A DNA stretch of 59,665 nt from positions 1-59,665 of the forward strand of contig NZ_JADQTO010000025.1 in assembly GCF_015704865.1 (NCBI RefSeq), read 5' to 3'. Shown piece after piece: positions 42,078-50,130 of this stretch. Position numbers and translations under genes: made by a program. The DNA comes from Actinoplanes aureus. GTDB lineage: Bacteria > Actinomycetota > Actinomycetes > Mycobacteriales > Micromonosporaceae. How positions within the stretch are numbered: position 1 is the stretch's first letter; each line of letters starts with the position of its first letter. The notes beneath the pieces are model-generated. The model was given only the letters and a program-made list of their open reading frames with translations, ran no database searches and was not told the DNA's origin.

Positions 42078-43042
42078 CTGTTGTCGACACTGCCCGAGAC
42101 GGCGCTCGTCTCGAAGAGACCGGCCAGGGTCTCCACGCCACCGCCCCAGGCGGCGGCGAACACGGCCGCGACCACGGTCGCCGCCCGCAGCGCGTGGAAC
42201 ATGCCGCGGCCGCTGCCGGCGTCGATCAGGTTGCGGCCGACGGCGCGGGGCAGCGTACGCCGCAGGTAGTCCTTCTCCGCCCCCAGCTCCTGATCCTTCG
42301 GCATCAGGCCGGCCATCTGCACCTTGCCCCGCCCCTCGGCGTAGCAGCGGCGCATCAGGAACCCGAACGTCGACCGGGCGGCGGGCACCTCGTGGTCGAT
42401 GACGGCGTGCGGCACGTACATCCAGTAGCCGCCGTTCGCCGTGCTCATCCGCAGGCACAGTTCGGTGTCCTCGGGCCGGTTCTGGTCGCCCAGCTTGCCG
42501 AAGCCGGTACGGAAACCGCCCACCGCCAGGAAAGCCTCGCGGCGCACGATCATGTTCGCCGACCAGACGTTGCGGATCGGTGACGTCGTGGTGGGCATCC
42601 CGGTGTAGGAGACGCCGACCGCCCAGAGCAGCTCGTCCGGCATCCACTGCGGGCGGATCCGCTCCCACGCCGGGATGATCCCGCCGCCGGTGCCGACCAC
42701 TCTCGGGTCGGAGAAGGGTGCGAGCTGTTCGGCGAGCCAGGAAGGGCTGGCCACCGTGTCGTCGTCGAGGAAGGCGATGAACGGCGTACGGGTGTGGAAC
42801 GCCCCGGTGTTGCGGTTGCCCGAGGCACCCCGCGCGTAGGCGTTCTCCAGCACGGTGACGCCCTCGAACTCCTGCTTCACGCGGGCGGCCATCTGCGGGT
42901 TGTGGTCGACCACGACCACGATCTCGGCGGCCGGATGCGTCTGGGCCCGGGCGGAGGCGATGGTACGGGTGAGCGAGGTCCATCGCTTCTCGCTGTGGGT
43001 GGGAATGACGATGCTGACGGCGGTACTGCTCGTGGGCTCCAA
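42074..43042 (-). CDS. family 2 glycosyltransferase
   Basis: 322 residues, GT-A fold: SIVIPTHSEKRW, VVVVDHNPQ, ENAYARGASGNRNTGA, DDDT (DxD metal site) and RPEDTELCLRM (catalytic base region). A weak hydrophobic stretch near the C-terminus (ALRAATVVAAVFAAAWGGG) may associate with the membrane. TTG 43042 is the likely start, because AGGAG lies 7 nt before it and no ATG or GTG is available; TTG 43066 is the alternative. It differs clearly from the paired GT2s at 7.5-10.5 kb. Donor and acceptor are unknown. Confidence 0.8.
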   Translation of the reverse strand: MEPTSSTAVSIVIPTHSEKRWTSLTRTIASARAQTHPAAEIVVVVDHNPQMAARVKQEFEGVTVLENAYARGASGNRNTGAFHTRTPFIAFLDDDTVASPSWLAEQLAPFSDPRVVGTGGGIIPAWERIRPQWMPDELLWAVGVSYTGMPTTTSPIRNVWSANMIVRREAFLAVGGFRTGFGKLGDQNRPEDTELCLRMSTANGGYWMYVPHAVIDHEVPAARSTFGFLMRRCYAEGRGKVQMAGLMPKDQELGAEKDYLRRTLPRAVGRNLIDAGSGRGMFHALRAATVVAAVFAAAWGGGVETLAGLFETSAVSGSVDNS

Positions 43043-43227
43043 GCCGGTACTCCTGGGCGTTTGCAAGATCTGTGGGGGCGATCGGGAGCCTCGCCGAGGA
43101 TGCTGTGCGGAGCCTGTGGTTTCGGTTACGGCAGATCACGCTTGGCCCGCATGTGACGGAGATCCCCACTCGCTATGTCCGGGTGAAAGAGTTGATCAGC
43201 GCTTTGCTGCCGATTTAGGTTTCCGGA

Positions 43228-43821
43228 ATGCGGGCGAGCGATTGGCCGGAGACGGCGGCGGACCGGGTGGCCGGATGGGCGCGTTCCCGTCCGGCGCCGG
43301 TGGGCGGGCGGCGGGTGCTCGCGGTCGAGGGCCGTTCCGGGTCGGGCAAGTCCACGCTCGCCGCGGCGGTGGCCGGGCGCCTGGACGCCCCGCTGCTCCA
43401 CATGGACGATCTGTACGCCGGCTGGGACGGTCTCGCCGAGGGCGTGACCGCGCTGCGCGACCAGGTGCTGGTCCCGCTCGCCGAGGGCCGTCCGGCGATC
43501 TGGCGGCGCTGGGACTGGGCGGCCGGCGCCTACGCCGGGTCACACCGGGTGCCCGACGGCGAGTGGTTGGTCGTGGAGGGCGTCGGCTCGGGTGGGCGGG
43601 TGCTTCGGGCGTACCTCTGCGGGTTGGTCTGGTTGGAGAGCCCCACCGCGGTGCGCAAGCGGCGTGCCCTGGCCCGCGACGGCGCCACCTATGAGCCGCA
43701 CTGGGATCGCTGGGCCCGGCAGGAGGCCGCGTTCTACGCGGACGAGGCCGTCCGCGAGAACGCCGGCTTGATCATCGAGAATCCCGGCACCGCCGCGATC
43801 GCGGCCGCTCGTCAGGAGTGA
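43228..43821 (+). CDS. uridine-kinase-like P-loop NTPase
   Basis: 197 residues. Walker A GRSGSGKST at about 35-43, an MDDLYAGW Asp motif (phosphoryl-acceptor side) and a WLVVEGVGSG Walker B-like strand, followed by a Lys/Arg-rich lid (RKRRALARDG). It belongs to the uridine kinase/phosphoribulokinase-like group common in actinobacteria, with small-molecule phosphorylation as the expected role. ATG 43228 starts just upstream of the domain. The stop overlaps the convergent PfkB-type gene by 10 bp. The 160 bp upstream show no obvious motif. Confidence 0.78.
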   Translation: MRASDWPETAADRVAGWARSRPAPVGGRRVLAVEGRSGSGKSTLAAAVAGRLDAPLLHMDDLYAGWDGLAEGVTALRDQVLVPLAEGRPAIWRRWDWAAGAYAGSHRVPDGEWLVVEGVGSGGRVLRAYLCGLVWLESPTAVRKRRALARDGATYEPHWDRWARQEAAFYADEAVRENAGLIIENPGTAAIAAARQE

Positions 43822-44783
43822 AACGGGGTCAGGCGTACGCGCCCGGACAGTTCCTCGATCGCCTCCCGGCGGCCGGTGCCCAGGCCGTGGCGGGTCACGT
43901 TCACCGCGCCCGCCGCCGCACCGGTGCGTACCGCCTCGTGCAGGTCGCCGCCGCGGGCCAGCACGGTGGCCACACCGGCGGTCATCGAATCTCCGGCGCC
44001 GCGGTGATCGACGACCTCGAGTGAGGGCAGCTCGACCAGGAACGGCTCGCCGTCGAGCAGCGCGACGCCGGACTCTCCCGCCCGGCTGATCAGCACCGAC
44101 CCCGCGCCCTCGTCGCGCATCTTGCGGGCGGCACCGACCAGCGCTTCCGGGCTGTCGTCACCGGCCCGGCCGGCGTCCAGCAGTTCCTCGTGGCTGACCT
44201 TGAGGAAGGCGAGGCCGCCGGCGAGCACGGCGCTCAGGTCGTCGCCGGAGAGGTCGGCGACCACCGTGCCGCCGTGCGTGGTCAGGTCGGTGGCGAGCCG
44301 GCGGTACACCTCGGGATCGACCACTCCCTCGGTCGCCACCCCGCTGAAGACGCTCACCTCGGCGCGCAGGCCGGCGGCGAGCGCGGTGCAGTAGAGCTCG
44401 TCCACGTCGTGCCGGCCGAGCGGGGCGCCGCCGTACTCGGCGATCTCGTTGCGGGAGCCGTCCCGGCGGTCGTGCACGTACCAGCCGCTGCCGGACGAGC
44501 GGTGGACCACGCGTACGTCGATGTGCTCGTCGCCCAGCAGGCTGGCGATGACCTTGCCGATCTCGCCGCCCACCGCGGCGCAGAGGGTGACCGAAGCGCC
44601 CAGGCCGGCGCACATTCTCGCCTGCCAGATGCCCTGTCCGCCGGGGTGGACGTGCAGTTCCGCTTCGTCGTTCTGCTGCTCGATGGTCACGGTGAGCAGC
44701 GGCACCGGTGCGAAGACCATGACGGTGCCAGGATCGTCGGCGGGCATGCGGCAGGCGTACCCGGAGGGTGACGGCTCAACCAC
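43812..44783 (-). CDS. PfkB-family carbohydrate kinase (1-phosphofructokinase-like)
   Basis: 323-residue ribokinase-fold enzyme. Substrate motif HPGGQGIWQAR (di-Gly), later VVDHRGAGDSMTAG with the catalytic Asp in GAGDS, and an AAGAVNVTRHGLGTG nucleotide-side motif. It resembles the phosphofructokinase/tagatose-6-phosphate kinase branch more than ribokinase. GTG 44783 is preferred (GGAG 7 nt upstream; it overlaps the histidine-kinase stop by 8 bp); ATG 44747 would remove 12 residues. It is co-directional with the upstream sensor kinase, though a functional tie is unproven. Confidence 0.85.
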   Translation of the reverse strand: MVEPSPSGYACRMPADDPGTVMVFAPVPLLTVTIEQQNDEAELHVHPGGQGIWQARMCAGLGASVTLCAAVGGEIGKVIASLLGDEHIDVRVVHRSSGSGWYVHDRRDGSRNEIAEYGGAPLGRHDVDELYCTALAAGLRAEVSVFSGVATEGVVDPEVYRRLATDLTTHGGTVVADLSGDDLSAVLAGGLAFLKVSHEELLDAGRAGDDSPEALVGAARKMRDEGAGSVLISRAGESGVALLDGEPFLVELPSLEVVDHRGAGDSMTAGVATVLARGGDLHEAVRTGAAAGAVNVTRHGLGTGRREAIEELSGRVRLTPFHS

Positions 44784-46935
44784 TAGCCGCTCCGGCTGTG
44801 ACCTCGGTCACCGAAGGCCCCACCGCTGAGGCCGGCAGCGTGAAGGTGAAGATCGTGCCGCCGCCCGGGTTGGGAGCGGCCTCGATGTGCCCGCCGTGCC
44901 GCTCCACGATCCGCCGGCAGATCGCCAGGCCGAGACCGGTGCCGGGATGGGTGGTGCCGTTGCTGGCCCGATGGAAGCTGTCGAAGACGGCACCGTGCTC
45001 TCCGTCCGGGATGCCGATGCCCCGGTCGGCGATCTGCACGGAGACCGCGCCGCCCGCGCCGGCTCGCGCGGTGATGTCGATCCGCGGTGCCTGGCCGGGC
45101 GGCGTGTACTTGATCGCGTTGCCCACCAGGTTGTCGATCACCTGCCGCAACAGCACCGGATCGGCGAGCACCACCGGCAGCCGGCCGACGAAGACGTCCG
45201 GGCGCAGGTCCGCGCCGTCCGGGGCGTCGACGCGGGCGGTGACCACGTCGTCGACGATCGCGTGCAGGCTCACCTCGGCGATGCGCAGCGTGGCGTCCCG
45301 TGCGGCGGTGTAGTCGAGCAGCTCGGTGATCAGCTGTTCCATCCGGACAGCACCGGTGATCACCTTGTCGGCGCCGCGGCGGGCGAGGGCGAGATCGGCC
45401 GGCTCGGCGGCGAGCGCGTCGCTGATCATTTCGGCGAAACCGCGGACCGTGGTCAGCGGGGATCGGAGATCGTGCGCCACCACCCCGGCGAAGCCGCGCA
45501 GCTCGGTCTCGACATGCTTGCGGTCGGTGATGTCGTGGAAGACGGCGACCGCGCCGCGCTCGCCGGAGGCGGTCTCCAGCGGCCGGGCCGACACGCTTAT
45601 TACCCGCCCGTCCGGGTGCACGTCGTTGCGGACCAGGATCTCCACCTGGTCGCTGCTCTCGCCGGCCAGGGCACGCGCCAGCGGCATCTCCTCGGCCGGG
45701 AACGGCACTCCGTCCAGCCGGAACAACCCGAAGTGCTCCGGCCAGGAGTCCGGGCGCGGGTGCGACCCGGACTCGCCCAGGATCCTGCGGGCGGCCGGGT
45801 TGTGCAGCAGGAAGCCGCCGTCCGGGCCGACCACACCGACGCCGTCGCTGATCCCGTCCAGCACGGCCTGGAGCAGAACCGCCTGCCGGCGTGTCTCGGC
45901 CTCGCCCGCGCGCAGGTCGGCGGTGGCCGCACGGACCCGGGCCTGTGCCCGTTCGCGGCTGGTGACCAGCACCCACACCAGCGCGGTGAGCAGGGCGGTC
46001 AGGCTGAGCCCGCCACCGGCCACCGCGAGCGGCAGCCCGGTGTGCGCGCCGGGCAGCCGGTTGCTCACCGCCGCCACGTGCAGGGTCCAGGTGCCGTCAG
46101 CCACCGGTACGGAGACCGTCCGGTCGAGGTCGCGCTCGCCGGCCGCGGCCGAGCGCAGTTCGGCGACGGTGACCGGGCGGCGCCCTGAGTCGTCGGCCCG
46201 CAGCGAGAGGTCAAGCAGTCCCTGGCCGGCCTGCGCGAACGTGGCGCCCATGAACGACTGGCCGCGTACCGCGAGCTGCACCCAGCCGAGGAACTCGCTC
46301 GCCTGGTAGACCGGGGCGGCCAGCACGAACGAGTTCTGCCGCAGCGCGGGCGGCAGGGTCTGGTCGGCGAGCAGCTGGTAGGTGTCGGACACGCTGACGT
46401 CCCGGCTGCGGCGGGCCTCGGCCAGGACGGCGGCCGGTGCGGACGCCTGGAGCATGTCGATGCCGGTCGGCACCGGCCGGCCGTCCAGCGTCGTCACGAA
46501 GACCGTGAACGCGTGATCGCCGTCGCCCTGTGGTGCCAGGGTGAGCCCGGTGGCTCCCCGGTCTCGCCAGGTCTGCTGCACCCGCGCCACGTTGCCGTTG
46601 GCGGCCGGCACCACGAAGGCTACCGAGGAGACGCCGGCCAGCCGCATGTCCCGCAGCGGCTCGGTGATTCCGGCGTACTCGGGGGCGGTCAGTGTCTGTT
46701 GCGCGCCCGCCGCGGCCGCCGCCATCCGCAGGGCGTCGACGTAGCGCCGGGTCTCGAACCGGACGGTCTCCGCCGCCGCCGTGGTACGGCGATCCATCTG
46801 CACCTCGGCGGCGGCGTCCTCGCGTTCGGCGAGCACCGCGCTGATGCCCAGAGCCACAGCGCAGCCGAGCACGGCCACCAGCGCGCTGAGCGCCGTGGCG
46901 CGGCCCAGCCCGCTCCCCGCTCGCTTCCGGCTCAC
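44776..46935 (-). CDS. CHASE-domain sensor histidine kinase
   Basis: 719 residues. Helix at about 12-35, extracytoplasmic CHASE domain (~75-290, including AFVVPAANGNVARVQ, LQASAPAAVLAEARRS and FVLAAPVY), second helix (~308-330), PAS (~365-480), HisKA with GVVAHDLRSPLTT, and HATPase (NLVGNAIKYT, DRGIGIP, GTGLGLAI). All kinase motifs are intact. GTG 46935 is the start. No response regulator is encoded next to it. Its PAS-to-HATPase part is closely similar to the kinase at 50127-52217 (GLFRLDG / GLFHLDG, AEEM), so they are paralogues with different sensor modules. Confidence 0.9.
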   Translation of the reverse strand: MSRKRAGSGLGRATALSALVAVLGCAVALGISAVLAEREDAAAEVQMDRRTTAAAETVRFETRRYVDALRMAAAAAGAQQTLTAPEYAGITEPLRDMRLAGVSSVAFVVPAANGNVARVQQTWRDRGATGLTLAPQGDGDHAFTVFVTTLDGRPVPTGIDMLQASAPAAVLAEARRSRDVSVSDTYQLLADQTLPPALRQNSFVLAAPVYQASEFLGWVQLAVRGQSFMGATFAQAGQGLLDLSLRADDSGRRPVTVAELRSAAAGERDLDRTVSVPVADGTWTLHVAAVSNRLPGAHTGLPLAVAGGGLSLTALLTALVWVLVTSRERAQARVRAATADLRAGEAETRRQAVLLQAVLDGISDGVGVVGPDGGFLLHNPAARRILGESGSHPRPDSWPEHFGLFRLDGVPFPAEEMPLARALAGESSDQVEILVRNDVHPDGRVISVSARPLETASGERGAVAVFHDITDRKHVETELRGFAGVVAHDLRSPLTTVRGFAEMISDALAAEPADLALARRGADKVITGAVRMEQLITELLDYTAARDATLRIAEVSLHAIVDDVVTARVDAPDGADLRPDVFVGRLPVVLADPVLLRQVIDNLVGNAIKYTPPGQAPRIDITARAGAGGAVSVQIADRGIGIPDGEHGAVFDSFHRASNGTTHPGTGLGLAICRRIVERHGGHIEAAPNPGGGTIFTFTLPASAVGPSVTEVTAGAASG

Positions 46936-46986
46936 CTCAGCCCTATCGGAAGCGGCAGGTGGTTCCTTACCGCGCTCTCACAGAAC

Positions 46987-47014
46987 GAGGGGGCCCGTCG
47001 TCGCGGGCCCCCTC
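46987..47014 (-). terminator. strong hairpin terminator after subtilase gene
   Basis: Perfect 11-bp stem GAGGGGGCCCG / CGGGCCCCCTC with a 6-nt loop, 16 bp past the subtilase stop and upstream of the sensor kinase start. Confidence 0.85.
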
Positions 47015-47030
47015 GACTTCTGAAGAGCTG

Positions 47031-48197
47031 TTACTGGACCACGAAGAGCAGGCGGTTCGGCGAGCCGCTGCCCGGGCTGGTCACCACGTTCGGCGTCGCG
47101 TTGGTGATCAGCGACGAGGCCACCTGCGCCGGGGTGAAGCTCGGGTTGCGGGAGAGGACCAGGGCGGCCGCGCCGGCCACGTGCGGCGACGCCATCGAGG
47201 TGCCACTGATGGTGTTGGTGGCGGTGTTGCTGTTGTACCAGGCCGAGGTGATCGACGAGCCCGGCGCGAAGATGTCCAGGCAGCTGCCGTAGTTGGAGAA
47301 GCTGGACCGGGCGTCGGTGTTCGTGGTCGCGCCGACCGTGATGGCGCTGGCGACGCGAGCCGGCGAGGAGCTGCAGGCGTTGGCGTTGGAGTTGCCCGCC
47401 GCGAGGGCGTACGTGACACCGGAGGCGACCGAGTTGGCCACCGCGTTGTCCAGGGCGGTGGACGCGCCGCCGCCGAGGCTCATGTTGGCCACGGCCGGCT
47501 TGACCGCGTTCTGGGTGACCCAGTTGACGCCCGCGATGACACCCGCCGTGGTGCCGCTGCCGGTGCAGCTCAGCACCCGCACGCCGACCAGCCGCACGGC
47601 CTTCGCCACACCGTGGGTGGAGCCGCCGACCGTGCCCGCGACGTGCGTGCCGTGGCCGTTGCAGTCCACCGCGCCGGTGCCGACCGCGTCGTAGCCCGGG
47701 GTGGCCCGGCCGCCGAACTGGCTGTGCGTGTAGCGGATGCCGGTGTCGATGATGTACGCGGTGACGTTCGAGGCGGTGACCGGGTAGGTGTAGGTGGTGC
47801 TCAACGGCCGGTTCCGCTGGTCGATCCGGTCCAGGCCCCAGGTCGCGTTGGTCTGGGTGGCGTTGAGCTGGATGGTCTGGTTCTGCTCGACGTACGCCAC
47901 GTCGGAGTGTGCCGCCAGCCGCTTGGCCTGGGTCTCGGTCATGCCGGCCTCGAAGCCGTTGAGCGCGCGGCCGAAGCTGCGCTTGAGCGTCGCCCCGTAC
48001 GCCTTGCTGATTTTCGCCTGCTGGGCGCCGGACTTGAGAACCACGATGTAGCTGCCCGGGATCGCGTCGGCGGTGCCGGCGAGGCGGATCTCGCCCGTCG
48101 CCGGTGCGGCCGCGGCCGGGGTTCCGGTCGCGACCACCGCGGTGGCCAGTGCGAACAGACCTGCGGCCAGGATGCGGCCGTGTCCTCGAATCGCCAT
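47031..48197 (-). CDS. secreted subtilisin-family serine protease (proteinase K/aqualysin-like)
   Basis: 388 residues. Signal peptide (ILAAGLFALATAVVATGTPAAAA) and an I9-type propeptide (IPGSYIVVLKSG to ~ AYVEQN) are followed by the S8 catalytic domain. The Asp is in AYIIDTGIRYTH, His in NGHGTHVAGTV and Ser in SGTSMASPHVAG; the oxyanion Asn is in AAGNSNANA. The mature enzyme should be an extracellular endopeptidase. Cysteines (DCNGHG, VLSCTG, NACSSS, GSCLDI) could form the two proteinase-K-type disulfides. The upstream region 48198-48283 has an AT-rich regulatory motif, and a clean terminator follows the gene. Confidence 0.95.
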   Translation of the reverse strand: MAIRGHGRILAAGLFALATAVVATGTPAAAAPATGEIRLAGTADAIPGSYIVVLKSGAQQAKISKAYGATLKRSFGRALNGFEAGMTETQAKRLAAHSDVAYVEQNQTIQLNATQTNATWGLDRIDQRNRPLSTTYTYPVTASNVTAYIIDTGIRYTHSQFGGRATPGYDAVGTGAVDCNGHGTHVAGTVGGSTHGVAKAVRLVGVRVLSCTGSGTTAGVIAGVNWVTQNAVKPAVANMSLGGGASTALDNAVANSVASGVTYALAAGNSNANACSSSPARVASAITVGATTNTDARSSFSNYGSCLDIFAPGSSITSAWYNSNTATNTISGTSMASPHVAGAAALVLSRNPSFTPAQVASSLITNATPNVVTSPGSGSPNRLLFVVQ

Positions 48198-48255
48198 GTT
48201 CTTCCTCTCTCGCGCTGCCTGGAGAGAGCGTATGGGCGACCGAGCGAATCATGTA

Positions 48256-48277
48256 TATATCGAAATAGCTATATCGA
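48256..48277 (-). promoter_or_regulatory. AT-rich direct/inverted repeat upstream of subtilase gene
   Basis: TATATCGA occurs twice with a 14-bp period (48256-48263 and 48270-48277). The 16 bp CGAAATAGCTATATCG at 48261-48276 form a palindrome with one mismatched pair. The adjacent TATATACAT on the minus strand could serve as a -10. The island is a sharp drop in GC 60-80 bp before ATG 48197. Confidence 0.6.
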
Positions 48278-48283
48278 GCGGAC

Positions 48284-48889
48284 TCAGGGCACCGCGCCGA
48301 GTATCGCCAGCACCCCGTCGAAGAGCGCGAGGGTGGTCGCCTCGTCCAGGTGCTGGGCCTGCCAGCCGCGGTTCTGGAGACCCTGGAGCACACCGATCAC
48401 CGTGGTGCGTACGGTGCGCAGCGTGGCCGGGGAGAGCAGGACGGCCGAGGTGCCGTCGTCGTGCGCGGCCCGGGCGCCCGAGCCGAGCGCCACCAGCGCG
48501 GCGGCGGCGCCGTTGAGGACCTGGGCGACGTGCAGGCGGTCGCGGTCCAGGTTGAAGGCCGCCACGTGTACGGCCAGACCCAGCGCCGTGATCAGCCGGC
48601 CGGTCTCGTCGCCGGTGAGCACCGCGGGCATCGTCGCCGAGTCGTCCTCGGCCTCTCCCGCGTCCGCGCAGAAGCCATTGACCAGCTCGCCGGCGACGTC
48701 GGCCGGCACCTCCACCGTGGCGAGCGGCAGCCCGGGGAAGCGGCGGCGCAGCGCGGCCTCGACGGCGTCCCGCACGATGTACTCCGGGACGACCCGGTGC
48801 TGCTCGGTGAGCCGGCCCAGAATCGCCCCGACGATGTCGTCGAGTCGCATCGCGCGGGGCCGGTCCATTCCCTCACCGTAACCGTGCAC
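48284..48889 (-). CDS. hypothetical protein
   Basis: 201 residues, acidic and helical, with no signal peptide or membrane helix and no family I recognise. The N-terminal RLDDIVGAILGRLTEQHRVVPEYIVRDAVEAALRRRF looks like a paired helix module (two blocks), followed by a long Ala/Leu-rich helical region (NLDRDRLHVAQVLNGAAAAL). GTG 48889 has GAGGA 6 nt upstream, overlapping the stop of the upstream kinase gene; ATG 48868 is an alternative. It is immediately downstream of two sensor kinases in one likely transcript and could be their output or accessory protein, which is inference. Confidence 0.65.
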   Translation of the reverse strand: MHGYGEGMDRPRAMRLDDIVGAILGRLTEQHRVVPEYIVRDAVEAALRRRFPGLPLATVEVPADVAGELVNGFCADAGEAEDDSATMPAVLTGDETGRLITALGLAVHVAAFNLDRDRLHVAQVLNGAAAALVALGSGARAAHDDGTSAVLLSPATLRTVRTTVIGVLQGLQNRGWQAQHLDEATTLALFDGVLAILGAVP

Positions 48890-48897
48890 GGCCGTCC

Positions 48898-50130
48898 TCA
48901 GTCGGCGCCGGGCAGGGTTATCCGGGCCGTGGTGCCATCCGGTGAGCTCGTCACGATCAGCGTCCCGCGGTGTGCCGCGACGACGCTGTGGGCGATGGTG
49001 AGACCCAGGCCGACCCCGGGCACCGCCTGACCGCGGGCGTACCGGCCCCGGTAGAAGCGGTCGAAGACATGCGGCAGCTCGTCGTCGGGGATGCCGACGC
49101 CGGCGTCGATGATCTCGACGACCGGGTACGGCACACCGGTCATCCGTACCGTGATCGGCCGGTCGGCCGGGGTGAACAGCAGCGCGTTGCGCAGCACCTG
49201 CTCGACGGCGTGGGCCAGCCGGGCCAGGTCGGCCCGGACCGGCAGCACCTGGTCCGCCTCGACCGTCACCGTCCCGGGACGCGACGTGATCAGCGGACGG
49301 CAGGTGGTGACCGCGGCGGCGACGACGGTGGCCAGGTCGACCGTGCCGACCGGCGGCGGGAGCGGCGCCTCCGGCGACCGCGTCCCGGCCAGGATGTGAT
49401 CGACCATCGCGACAAGCCGCCGGCCGTTGCGGTGGATCGGCTCGATGAGGCGACGGTACGGCTGGAGCTCCTCATGATCACCAAGGAGCTCCAGGTAGCC
49501 CTGGATGGTGGTCACCGGCGTACGCAGCTCGTGAGTGATGTTGGCGACCATCTCGTCTTCGCGCTGCACCGTCCGGGCCAGCTCGTCGCCGAGGTCGGCC
49601 ATCCACAGGCGGTTGCGCAGAGCGGTCAGGTGGCCGGCCGCCTGACCGGCGAAGGTGATCAGATCCGCCACCTGGCGGTCGTCGGTGTCCCGCGGCTTGT
49701 CGTCGATCACGCACATCGCGCCGAGCGTGTGTCCCTGCTCGTCGACGATCGGAGCACCCGCGTAGTACCGGATGTTCGGCGAACCGACCACGGTGCGAAA
49801 GCCGGCGAAGCGCTTGTCCCGGGTGGCGTCCGGCACGACCAGCGGCGCGCGGCCGCTGACGACGTGGGCGCAGAACGACACGTCCAGCGGGGTCTGCTCA
49901 TCGGCCAGGCCGACACTGCCGGCGAACCACTGGCGGTTCCGATCGACGAGCGAGACCGCGGCCATCGGCGTGCCGAACATGGTCGCCGCCAGCCGGGTGA
50001 GGTCGTCGAGCACCGACGCGCGTGGCTGGTCCAGGACCCGGTACGAGCGCAGCGCCTCGAGGCGTGTCTCCTCCACGATGCCGTCCACCGGCCGGGTTGC
50101 GTCCACGCCTGTCTTTCGGCCCGCACTCAT
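48898..50130 (-). CDS. soluble GAF-domain histidine kinase
   Basis: 410 residues, no membrane helices. GAF domain about 20-165 (VLDQPRASVLDDLTRLA, SLVDRNRQWFAG, DVSFCAHVV, LGAMCVIDD), HisKA with ANITHELRTPVTTIQGY, and HATPase with a reduced N-box (QVLRNALLFTP), DAGVGIP and GVGLGLTIAHS. ATG 50130 overlaps the upstream kinase stop (ATGA). The GAF type (SLVDxxRQWF, FCAH) is common in phytochrome-like and redox kinases; the ligand is unknown. It is co-translated with the MASE1-type kinase, so the two may form a hetero-sensor. Confidence 0.9.
   Translation of the reverse strand: MSAGRKTGVDATRPVDGIVEETRLEALRSYRVLDQPRASVLDDLTRLAATMFGTPMAAVSLVDRNRQWFAGSVGLADEQTPLDVSFCAHVVSGRAPLVVPDATRDKRFAGFRTVVGSPNIRYYAGAPIVDEQGHTLGAMCVIDDKPRDTDDRQVADLITFAGQAAGHLTALRNRLWMADLGDELARTVQREDEMVANITHELRTPVTTIQGYLELLGDHEELQPYRRLIEPIHRNGRRLVAMVDHILAGTRSPEAPLPPPVGTVDLATVVAAAVTTCRPLITSRPGTVTVEADQVLPVRADLARLAHAVEQVLRNALLFTPADRPITVRMTGVPYPVVEIIDAGVGIPDDELPHVFDRFYRGRYARGQAVPGVGLGLTIAHSVVAAHRGTLIVTSSPDGTTARITLPGAD

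Noticed and set aside
39588..43169. Very long open frame antisense to the molybdoenzyme gene
   Set aside because: An antisense shadow of high third-position GC; composition is Arg/Gly/Val-rich without domains, while the plus-strand molybdoenzyme has clear motifs.
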